From Streptomyces violaceoruber (GTDB lineage: Bacteria; Actinomycetota; Actinomycetes; Streptomycetales; Streptomycetaceae), in the NCBI RefSeq assembly GCF_033406955.1, contig NZ_CP137734.1, positions 4,464,001 to 4,528,000 on the forward strand: a DNA stretch of 64,000 nt. Direction: 5' to 3'. Positions within the stretch are counted from its first letter, which is position 1; every line of letters begins with the position of its first letter. A program made the translations under genes and the position numbers. Of the stretch, positions 21,718-28,786 are shown in pieces. The notes under the pieces were generated by a model, which worked only from the letters and a program-made list of their open reading frames with translations, made no database searches and had not been told where the DNA came from.

Positions 21718-23106
21718 GTGACCGACACCGCCACCATGGCGGGCCTGGACCCGGCCACCCTCGCCGACGTGCTGAGGTTGGCCGGGTCCACCGGCTTCGA
21801 CCGCATCCAGGACCAGATCCGCCGCACCGGCGGCTGCTCCGACCCCATCCACCTGACCGGCTCGACCGACACCCGCGACGCCACCACCGGCAAGGTGTTG
21901 CACTCCTACTCGACCGACACCGAACCCGGCGGACGGCTCCGCCTCGCCTGCGGCAACCGGCGGGCCTCCCGCTGCCCGGCCTGCGCCTGGACCTACGCCG
22001 GCGACACCTACCACCTCATCCGCGCGGGCCTCGTCGGCGACCCCGCCAAGGGCACCCCCGAAACGATCCGGGACCACCCGCGGGTGTTCGCCACCCTGAC
22101 CGCCCCGTCGTTCGGCCCGGTCCACAATCGCCCCGGAAGCCGGCCCTGCCGCTGCGGTGTCCGCCACGCAGAGGACGCCCCGGAACTGGGCACCCCGCTC
22201 GACCCCGACACGTACGACTACGCCGGGGCTGTGCTCTGGAACAACCACGCCTCCGAGCTGTGGCGCTACTTCACGATCTACCTTCGCCGAGAGATCGCCA
22301 AGCGCGCCGGGCTCACCCAGAAAGCCGCCAAGGAACAGTCGCGGGTGTCCTTCGGCAAGGTGGCCGAGTACCAGAAGCGCGGCGCCGTGCACTTCCACGC
22401 CGTGATCCGCTTCGACGGACCCGACGGCCCGGACGACACCCCGCCCGCGTGGGCCACCCTCGACCTTCTTACCGACGCGATCCACGGCGCCGCCGCCCGC
22501 GTGGAAGTCGACGTGCCCCCGGCCGGGGACCAGCCTGCCCGCACTCTCAAGTGGGGCACGCAGCTCGACGTGCGCCCCATCCGGGCCTTCGGCGACGGCG
22601 AGGACATCACCGAACAAGCCGTGGCCTCCTACGTCGCCAAGTACGCCACGAAGGCAGCCGAGACCACCGGCACCGTAGACCGCCGCATCGGCAGCAAAGA
22701 CGCCCTCGTCCTGCTCGGCGTGCCCGACCACCCCGCACGGCTCATCGCCGCATGCCTCGACCTGCACGCGCTCTACCCGGACCGCAAGCTCCGCGACTGG
22801 GCCCACATGCTCGGCTTCCGCGGCCACTTCTCCACGAAGTCCCGGCGCTACTCGACCACCCTCGGCGAACTGCGCCAGACCCGCGCCGATTACCGGGCAG
22901 CCCAGCAACGCGCCGCCCTCGGTCTGCCCGACCCCGACGACGAGGACGCCACCACGCTCACCCTCGCCCACTGGACCTACGCCGGCCACGGGCACACCCC
23001 CGGCGAATCCTGGCTCGCCGCCAACATCCGCCGCGAGATCCAGCACAACCGCGAAACCGCCCGCGAAGAACTGGCAGGAGGTGCCCTTGATGAGTCAGAC
23101 CAGTAG
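21718..23106 (+). CDS. repSA: RepSA-type rolling-circle replication initiator
   Basis: 462 residues from GTG. CGNRRASRCPACAWTYAGDT zinc cluster, KRGAVHFHAVIRFDG with the HUH motif, and VASYVAKYATKAAETT with the nicking tyrosine, all in the same order and spacing as in AICE 1. Large blocks are identical between the two proteins, so the two elements are close relatives and could in principle cross-mobilise replication. Confidence 0.92.
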   Translation: MTDTATMAGLDPATLADVLRLAGSTGFDRIQDQIRRTGGCSDPIHLTGSTDTRDATTGKVLHSYSTDTEPGGRLRLACGNRRASRCPACAWTYAGDTYHLIRAGLVGDPAKGTPETIRDHPRVFATLTAPSFGPVHNRPGSRPCRCGVRHAEDAPELGTPLDPDTYDYAGAVLWNNHASELWRYFTIYLRREIAKRAGLTQKAAKEQSRVSFGKVAEYQKRGAVHFHAVIRFDGPDGPDDTPPAWATLDLLTDAIHGAAARVEVDVPPAGDQPARTLKWGTQLDVRPIRAFGDGEDITEQAVASYVAKYATKAAETTGTVDRRIGSKDALVLLGVPDHPARLIAACLDLHALYPDRKLRDWAHMLGFRGHFSTKSRRYSTTLGELRQTRADYRAAQQRAALGLPDPDDEDATTLTLAHWTYAGHGHTPGESWLAANIRREIQHNRETAREELAGGALDESDQ

Positions 23107-23242
23107 CCCGGAGTCCCGTAAGGCGACGGCTCAGCGTGAGGTCATGAGCACTGACGAGTGGCTGCGGATGCATCTTCGCCGTGCTCCTGAGCGTGATGAA
23201 GAGTGGGTACGCCGTGCCCTCGTGTTGCAGGGGCGGGCCTGA
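23090..23242 (+). CDS. 50-residue protein between repSA and the integrase (candidate excision factor)
   Basis: ATG overlaps the repSA end; AGGAGG lies 9 nt upstream, so translation is credible. Charged and helical (AQREVMSTDEWLRMHLRRAP, RDEEWVRRALVLQGRA). It occupies the position of xis in AICE 1. Serine integrases need a separate recombination directionality factor for excision, and these are small and poorly conserved; this is the only unassigned gene beside the integrase. Role inferred from position only. Confidence 0.55.
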   Translation: MSQTSSPESRKATAQREVMSTDEWLRMHLRRAPERDEEWVRRALVLQGRA

Positions 23243-23245
23243 TCG

Positions 23246-24679
23246 TCACCGCCAGACGGGTTCGATCAGGCTCGGGTCGAACTTCCGGCGTCCTCGTCCG
23301 GCCGGGTGAATGATCACGGCTGAGAGGCTGTGCAACACGATCTCCTGCTGGCGCTCCACCGGCAGCGCAAAGAACTCCTCGACGGTCAGGTTCGCCGCGT
23401 CGCCTTTGGCCTCGGCCTGCTTCTGCTCCTTGTAGAAGCGGGCCCGCTCCAGTTTAAGTTCGTCGCGCAGCCGCTCTTTGGCCGGCAAGAGCTGCAAGAG
23501 GGTGGCCACCGTGATCTGTTTCGAGCGTTCGGCATCCACGAGTTGGGTGATGTCTTGGGAGACCTGCTGCAACTCGTCCTCGCGCGGCCACCGCTGATCG
23601 ACCGGGACGGCGGTTACTTCTGCTCGCGCGCGCTGTTCTTCGAGTGCGAGTTGGACTATGAGCCTGTCGACGGGCTCTCCAACCCGTCCGACCTTGCCGC
23701 ATCCGCCGTTCACTACGGAGCACTGGTACGTGTATTTCGCGGCCTTCGAGCCTGGCTGCCAGCGGTTGTTGATCTGTCCTCGGATCTTCGTCTTGCACAG
23801 TCCGCACCGGGCAATGCCCGAGAGCAGGTACTTACGGGCGAGGGACTTGCCGGGATGCTTCTGCTTCCGCTCGGCGACGGCCGCGCAGACGGCTTCCCAC
23901 TCTTCCAGGCTGTTGATCTGCTCCCAGTTGCCCTTGACCGGTTCGCCGTCTTCGCCGACCAGGATTTCACCGTGGTACGTGCGGTAGCCGACCAGTCTGG
24001 GGTTGGTCAGGATCTGCTCGACGTGGTGGTGGGCCATGCGCTTGGTGCCTGCGCGCGGGTTGCCCAAGCCCTGTTGCTGCCACCGGGTCCGGATGGTTCC
24101 GATGCGGACGCCGGCGAGGACTTCGCGCTGCGCCTCGCGGATGGCCTCGGCGGCCTTCGGGTCGACCTTGGTGCGGTCGTCCTTGCTCCAGCCGTACGGC
24201 GCTGGCCCGCCGCTGTCCTTGCCCTGTTGGGCCAGCTCTAGGTGCTTGCGCTTGATCCGGCGTGACGCATCGTGCGACGACTTGTTGGCGAACGCGACCA
24301 TGATGCGGGCCATGGTGCGGCCGTCCGGAGAGCCAAGGTTGATGTCGTTCGTGACGGTGGCGAACTCCAGGCGGGGCCGCTCGTCGAAGATCTCGATGAG
24401 GCGTTCCAGGTCCCGCGGCTGTCGGGCTAGGCGGTCCAGGTCGTAGGCCACGATTCCGTCGATGAGGCCGGCGCGGAGGTCTCTCAGCATCAGCTCGAAC
24501 TCGTCGCGCACGACGTTGCGCTTGAACGCCGATACGTCGTTGTCCTCGTAGGTCTTCACGACCTGCCACGACCGGAGATCCGCGAGGCGTTCGCAGTCCT
24601 GCTGCTGCCTGGCGACACCCAGAGACTCGCCCTCGTCGTCCCGAGAAATCCGGGTGTAGACCCCTACCTTGCGTGCCAC
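23246..24679 (-). CDS. large serine recombinase (integrase)
   Basis: 477 residues from GTG. Resolvase domain with catalytic Ser12 (VGVYTRISRDDEGE), AYDLDRLARQPRDLERLIEI, and GSPDGRTMARIMVAFANKSS; then the recombinase domain (APYGWSKDDR, RMAHHHVEQILTNPRLVGYR), a zinc ribbon (CGLCKTK, later cysteines near CSVVNGGCGK) and a coiled-coil stretch about 370-430. It sits at the right end of AICE 2, 64 bp from attR, convergent with repSA. It should integrate the element at the end of the phosphoribosyltransferase gene. Confidence 0.95.
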   Translation of the reverse strand: MARKVGVYTRISRDDEGESLGVARQQQDCERLADLRSWQVVKTYEDNDVSAFKRNVVRDEFELMLRDLRAGLIDGIVAYDLDRLARQPRDLERLIEIFDERPRLEFATVTNDINLGSPDGRTMARIMVAFANKSSHDASRRIKRKHLELAQQGKDSGGPAPYGWSKDDRTKVDPKAAEAIREAQREVLAGVRIGTIRTRWQQQGLGNPRAGTKRMAHHHVEQILTNPRLVGYRTYHGEILVGEDGEPVKGNWEQINSLEEWEAVCAAVAERKQKHPGKSLARKYLLSGIARCGLCKTKIRGQINNRWQPGSKAAKYTYQCSVVNGGCGKVGRVGEPVDRLIVQLALEEQRARAEVTAVPVDQRWPREDELQQVSQDITQLVDAERSKQITVATLLQLLPAKERLRDELKLERARFYKEQKQAEAKGDAANLTVEEFFALPVERQQEIVLHSLSAVIIHPAGRGRRKFDPSLIEPVWR

Positions 24680-24743
24680 GGTCGGCCCTCCCCCTGCCTC
24701 CTGAGCGGGGCCAGACTACTACCGTCATCGAGTCAAGTCAGCC

Positions 24744-24797
24744 TGGAGCGTTCAGCCGCCCGTCGTACGGCGGCAGGGACAGGTGCTCGACGCCTGA
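24744..24797 (+). pseudogene. displaced 3' end of the phosphoribosyltransferase gene at attR of AICE 2
   Basis: The 17 codons WSVQPPVVRRQGQVLDA plus a TGA. Joined at TGGAG to the host sequence ending NFP at 14499 they rebuild a 165-codon gene in frame. TGGAG at 24744-24748 is the attR core. Confidence 0.88.
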
Positions 24798-24824
24798 CCG
24801 GACGGGCCGACGGACAGCGGCGAC

Positions 24825-24865
24825 GCGAAGGGCCCCGGCGGAACGTACCCGCCGGGGCCCTTCGC
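24825..24865. terminator. strong bidirectional terminator after the phosphoribosyltransferase end
   Basis: A perfect 17-bp stem GCGAAGGGCCCCGGCGG/CCGCCGGGGCCCTTCGC with a 7-nt loop. It served the native phosphoribosyltransferase gene and also ends the convergent Yip1-like gene. Confidence 0.85.
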
Positions 24866-24876
24866 CATGTCGGCGA

Positions 24877-25848
24877 CTAGAACGTGCCCAGCTTCACGAT
24901 CGACAGCAGGGCGATCAGCTGGATGGCGGAGGCGCCGAGCGCCTTCGGCCAGGGCAGGTCGTGGGAGCGGCCGACCATCAGGGTGAGGAGGGCGCCGGCC
25001 GCGACCCAGGTGGCCCAGCCGAGGATCTGGACGAAGGGCGCGTCACCGCCGGCGAACATCGCGACGACCAGGCGCGGGGCGTCCGTGAGGGACATGATCA
25101 GCATGGAGAGGCCGACCGTCGGCTGCCAGGCGCCGTCGCCGCCGAGCTGGCGGGCCAGGGTGTGGGTGACCACGCCCAGGACGAAGGCGCTCAGCACCAG
25201 CGCGACCGCCGTGGTCAGGACGATCGGGATGGCGTTCGAGAGGGTGGCGTTGATCGCCTCCTCGCGGGCGCCGTCGAAGCCGAAGACCGCGAGCAGGCCG
25301 TAGAGGAACGTCACGATGAGCGCCGGGGCCCACATCGCGTAGTCCCGCATCTGGAGGAAGGTCTGGTTGGGCGCGAGGATCACGCCCTTCAGGAGGTCCT
25401 TCCAGTGCAGGCGGGGGCCGACCGGGCCGGGGGCCGGGGCGGAGCCGGCGCGGTAGGTGTCGCCCTGGTTGTAGGGGTCGTCGACCGTGAACGCCTGGGT
25501 GTGGCCCGGGTTGTTGGCCGCGTACGGGTCGTACGGGGCCTGCTGGGGGTGACCGCCGGGGCCGCCCTGTCCGTAGCCGCCGTCGCCGAAGTACTCCGGC
25601 TCACCGTGCCCGCCGACAGGTCCGCCGCCGTGCCCGCCGCCGGGTGCCTGCGGCCAGGGCGACCCGCCCGGGGCCCGGCCCGGTCCGGGGGCGCCACCTC
25701 CGTACGGCGGCTGCGGGTACGGCTGCTGAGGCGTCGCCGGGCCGCCGTACGGGGGTCCCTGGGGCGCCTGCTGTCCGTACGGGGGGCGTTGCGGTCGCGC
25801 GTTTGGAGCGCCGTTGTCCCGGCCGCGTCCGATCCTGAATCCAGCCAC
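24877..25848 (-). CDS. Yip1-family membrane protein with Pro/Gly/Gln-rich N-terminus
   Basis: About 323 residues from the GTG giving VAGFRIGRGRDN; the frame is open for 27 more codons upstream. The first half is low-complexity (repeated PPYG and GGP units) and probably cytoplasmic and disordered. From about residue 170 come DLLKGVILAPNQTFLQMRDY and then about five membrane segments (ALIVTFLYGLLAVFGF, IVLTTAVALVLSAFVLGVV, and so on), typical of bacterial Yip1-domain proteins. Function in bacteria is unknown; in Streptomyces such proteins are conserved in the core. Confidence 0.8.
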   Translation of the reverse strand: MAGFRIGRGRDNGAPNARPQRPPYGQQAPQGPPYGGPATPQQPYPQPPYGGGAPGPGRAPGGSPWPQAPGGGHGGGPVGGHGEPEYFGDGGYGQGGPGGHPQQAPYDPYAANNPGHTQAFTVDDPYNQGDTYRAGSAPAPGPVGPRLHWKDLLKGVILAPNQTFLQMRDYAMWAPALIVTFLYGLLAVFGFDGAREEAINATLSNAIPIVLTTAVALVLSAFVLGVVTHTLARQLGGDGAWQPTVGLSMLIMSLTDAPRLVVAMFAGGDAPFVQILGWATWVAAGALLTLMVGRSHDLPWPKALGASAIQLIALLSIVKLGTF

Positions 25849-26006
25849 GCCTTCGAACGTACCTGGTCCCGGAGAGTGACGTGCGGGGCCCGGCCGTTCG
25901 GGGGGTCCTTTGCGGCCGAGCTGTGACATCCCTTACGGGGGTTGACCGGGACGTCCCTTAGGGGCCGTACGGGGGGCGTACGGCCCCGGTGGGGGCGGTG
26001 GCGCCG

Positions 26007-27239
26007 TCAGCAGAAGGCGGTGAAGCCCCACCAGCCGTCCCGCACGGGCCACCCGGCTGCGAGGCCGCCGTCGCCGCGGCCCGAGTAGGTGAGCTGCCAT
26101 CCGGCGCTGTACGACGAACCGTCCCCCGTGTAGGCGTCGTTGGTGACGGCGAGGAGGTCGGGGGTGTTGGTGCCGTTGAAGTCGCCGACGGCGACGAGGT
26201 GCGCCATGGTGTTCCAGCCGCCGGTGCCGATGAGCTTGCGGGAGCCGAGGGTGCCGGTGGAGGTGCCGGGGTAGAGCCAGAGCTTGCCGGTGGCGGCCTC
26301 GCGGGCGTAGAGGTCGGGGCGGCCGTCGCCGTTGGTGTCGCCCATGCCGACGGGGGCGTTCATGCTGTTCCAGCCGCGGGCACCGATGAGCTTGTGGGAG
26401 CCGAGGGTGCCGGTGGAGGTACCCGGGTAGAGGTACAGCTTGCCGGTGGACTTCTCGGTGGCGATCAGATCGGAGCGGCCGTCTTTGGTGAGGTCGCCGA
26501 AGGCGGTGATGTTGCGCATGCCGTTCCAGCCCCTGGTGCCGATCAGTTCGCGGGCGGCGAGGCGGCCGGTGCCGGTGCCGGGGTAGAGCCAGAGCTTGCC
26601 GGTGGCGGTCTCCCGGGCGATGAGGTCCTCGTGGCCGTCGCGGCTGAAGTCGCCGTGCCGGGTCAGGGCGCTCATCGTGTTCCAGCCGCCGGTGCCGATG
26701 ATCCGGCCCGCGTAGCCGCTGCCGGGGCTGAACCACAGGCGTCCCGCCCGGTCGCGGCTGACCACGTCGGGCCGGTTGTCGCCGTCCATGTCGCCGAAGT
26801 CCGGGGTGGCGGAGGTGGGCGAGGCGGCCCAGGACGGGTAGTCGCGGACGTTGCACTCGTGCGGGTCCTGGACGAACCTGATCGAGCGGATCAGGCTGGT
26901 GATTCCCCCGTAGTAGACCAGTTCCTCGCCGCGGGGACGTTCCTCGGCCCAGAGGTAGCTCGACTTGTCGTAGTTCCGCTCGCCGTACAGGCAGGCGTCC
27001 GCGTCCTTGCGGTTGATGTAGGAGTGGATGTCGTCGGCCCAGCCGCCCAGGTCCGCGACGTTCTTGTTCGTCTTCCACATCCTGCCGTCGGCGTCTTCGC
27101 CCGCCCAGCCGCAGAAGTAGCCCTTCGGGCAGTCCTCGACGCCCGCGGCGGCCGGAGCGGCGTTCACGACGGCCAGTGCGGAGCCGGCCAGTACGAGGCC
27201 GGCGAGCGCGGAGACGGCCCGGGTGTATCGGTTCGTCAT
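26007..27239 (-). CDS. secreted VCBS/FG-GAP-repeat protein with I36-like N-terminal domain
   Basis: 410 residues. Signal peptide about 1-32 (ALAGLVLAGSALAVVNAAPA, cleaved near AAAG). Residues 35-130 begin CPKGYFCGWAGEDADG, resembling peptidase-inhibitor I36 / beta-gamma crystallin-like domains. Then at least four repeats of the type FGDLTKDGRSDLIATEKSTG with xLxLYPGTSTGTLG, with Asp-rich calcium loops, make a beta-propeller. Exported; role unknown. The repeats are so alike (LWLYPGTSTGTLGSRKLIG twice) that recent duplication is likely. Confidence 0.82.
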   Translation of the reverse strand: MTNRYTRAVSALAGLVLAGSALAVVNAAPAAAGVEDCPKGYFCGWAGEDADGRMWKTNKNVADLGGWADDIHSYINRKDADACLYGERNYDKSSYLWAEERPRGEELVYYGGITSLIRSIRFVQDPHECNVRDYPSWAASPTSATPDFGDMDGDNRPDVVSRDRAGRLWFSPGSGYAGRIIGTGGWNTMSALTRHGDFSRDGHEDLIARETATGKLWLYPGTGTGRLAARELIGTRGWNGMRNITAFGDLTKDGRSDLIATEKSTGKLYLYPGTSTGTLGSHKLIGARGWNSMNAPVGMGDTNGDGRPDLYAREAATGKLWLYPGTSTGTLGSRKLIGTGGWNTMAHLVAVGDFNGTNTPDLLAVTNDAYTGDGSSYSAGWQLTYSGRGDGGLAAGWPVRDGWWGFTAFC

Positions 27240-27350
27240 GGTGTTGTTTCCCTCCCCTGTGACGCGGAGGAACCCTAGCCGGGCCGGGCCGGGCCGTGCC
27301 CCGTCCCCGCTACCGGCCCGGGACCGCTGGGACGGCCGGTGTCCGACCGG

Positions 27351-28652
27351 CTACGAGGTCAGGAACTGCGCCGTCGAGAACGTGACCGCGGCCCGCGCCG
27401 TGACCAGGTCCTTCGCCGAGCCCCGGTGGACCTCGACGGAGTCCTTCGTGTCGCCCCGGGACGTGCGCAGCACCAGGTCCGCCAGGCCGTCGCCGTCGAA
27501 GTCGCCGGCCGTCAGCACCCGGGTCGTGCCGGTCGACGCGGGCCGTACCGTGACCGCGCCCCGCGTCGTGGGGCCCGTCCCGCGGCCGGGGTACACCCGT
27601 ATTCCGGAGCCGCTGGAGACCAGCTCGCTCAGGCCGTCGCCGTCGAAGTCGGCGGCGTCGAGCATCGAGCCCGGCGTGCCGAGGGTGCCGCGGGCCGCGG
27701 TGGGGAGGTCGAAGCGCAGCGCGGTGCCCTCCGCGGTGCCCACCGCCGCGTCCAGCGCCTTGCCCCTGCCGAAGGCGCCCAGGGCGATGTCGATGCCGGC
27801 GGGGAGGGTGACCCCGGTGCGGGCCGGGCCGTCGGGACCGCCCAGGACGAGGGCCGCCTTGCCGGGGCCCGCGGAGACGCGGACGACGAGGTCGTCGTAC
27901 CCGTCGCGGTTCACGTCGGCGGCGGGACCGGCCGGCGCCTCGCCGGGGGACGGGATGGCCGCGCCGGCCCGGCGCGGGGCGCCCTCGCGGGTGAAGGGGC
28001 CGCGCAGGTGACTGAGGCGGCCGGCGGAGGCGTGGACGACCAGGTCCTGGGCGCCGTCGCCGTCGAAGTCGCCGCACACCGGGCGCTCGGGCCAGTCATT
28101 GCCGTAGCGGGCCTTGTCCGGGATGGTCAGCGGGACCGCGCGGCCGGTCGGCCCCGACGGGGAGCCGAAGAGGAGCTGGAGCGGGACCGGCGGGCGGCCC
28201 TGGCCGTCGTAGGGCGGGTCGGTGGTGACCACCAGGTCGGTGAAGCCGTCGCCGTCGAGGTCGCAGCTCGCCTCCGCCTCGAAGACGGCCGGCAACTGGC
28301 CCTCGGTCGGGGCCGCGTACTTCTTCGGCGTGAGCAGCTGCCGGGCTCCGGGCACCAGTCCGCGGGGAGAGCCGTAGACGATGCCGATGCCCGCGTCGTC
28401 CGTGTGGGTCTCGGCCGTGACCAGGGTGTCGAGGACGAGGTCGCGGTGGCCGTCGCCGTTGAAGTCGTCGGGGACCTCGCTGCCCTTGCCGTGCGGGACG
28501 GGGAGCAGGGCGGGGGCCTGGGCGGCGCGTACGGGTGTGGACGCCGCGGCGTCCTCGGCCGCGGGCGCCGGACCGTGGCCGCAGGCGGCGAGCAGCAGCA
28601 GGCAGCCGACGGCGGCCGTGCCCGTCAGGGTGCTTCTTCGCAGGCGCCGCAC
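27351..28652 (-). CDS. FG-GAP-repeat lipoprotein
   Basis: 433 residues. Lipobox LLAAC at about 20-24 after a hydrophobic signal (TGTAAVGCLLL). Six or seven FG-GAP repeats follow, each with a calcium-loop D-x-D-G-D (DFNGDGHRDLVLDT, DLDGDGFTDLVVTT, DFDGDGAQDLVVH, DVNRDGYDDLVVRV, DFDGDGLSELVSSG, DFDGDGLADLVLRT), forming an integrin-like propeller anchored on the outer face of the membrane. Neighbours a second, unrelated FG-GAP protein in the same direction but with its own signal. Substrate unknown. Confidence 0.85.
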   Translation of the reverse strand: MRRLRRSTLTGTAAVGCLLLLAACGHGPAPAAEDAAASTPVRAAQAPALLPVPHGKGSEVPDDFNGDGHRDLVLDTLVTAETHTDDAGIGIVYGSPRGLVPGARQLLTPKKYAAPTEGQLPAVFEAEASCDLDGDGFTDLVVTTDPPYDGQGRPPVPLQLLFGSPSGPTGRAVPLTIPDKARYGNDWPERPVCGDFDGDGAQDLVVHASAGRLSHLRGPFTREGAPRRAGAAIPSPGEAPAGPAADVNRDGYDDLVVRVSAGPGKAALVLGGPDGPARTGVTLPAGIDIALGAFGRGKALDAAVGTAEGTALRFDLPTAARGTLGTPGSMLDAADFDGDGLSELVSSGSGIRVYPGRGTGPTTRGAVTVRPASTGTTRVLTAGDFDGDGLADLVLRTSRGDTKDSVEVHRGSAKDLVTARAAVTFSTAQFLTS

Positions 28653-28730
28653 CGTTCACCTCGTCCGTATCAACCCGTACCACCAGCACCGACAACGACC
28701 GGGTAATCATGCACGCGTTCGACATACGGC

Positions 28731-28765
28731 GACACCCCCGGGTTCGGACGGAACCCGGGGGTGTC
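28731..28765. terminator. terminator of the EtfD-like gene
   Basis: A perfect 15-bp stem GACACCCCCGGGTTC/GAACCCGGGGGTGTC, 5-nt loop, 21 nt beyond the stop codon on the minus strand. Confidence 0.85.
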
Positions 28766-28786
28766 GGTCGAGCGGGTGAGCGGCGG

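Larger units (their letters stand above)
14500..24748. mobile_element. AICE 2: complete pSAM2-like element with serine integrase
   Basis: About 10.25 kb, bounded by TGGAG cores in the phosphoribosyltransferase gene. Gene order after the attL-side cargo: YdcF and GntR (minus strand), then SCO3933-like, traB, DUF2637, transfer protein, SpdD-like, CxxC protein, repSA, a 50-residue protein, and a convergent serine integrase next to attR. The transfer and replication genes resemble those of AICE 1 at 1-12.9 kb, but the integration module, the immunity-position gene and the repressor differ. It carries an IS630-family copy near attL. Confidence 0.9.
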
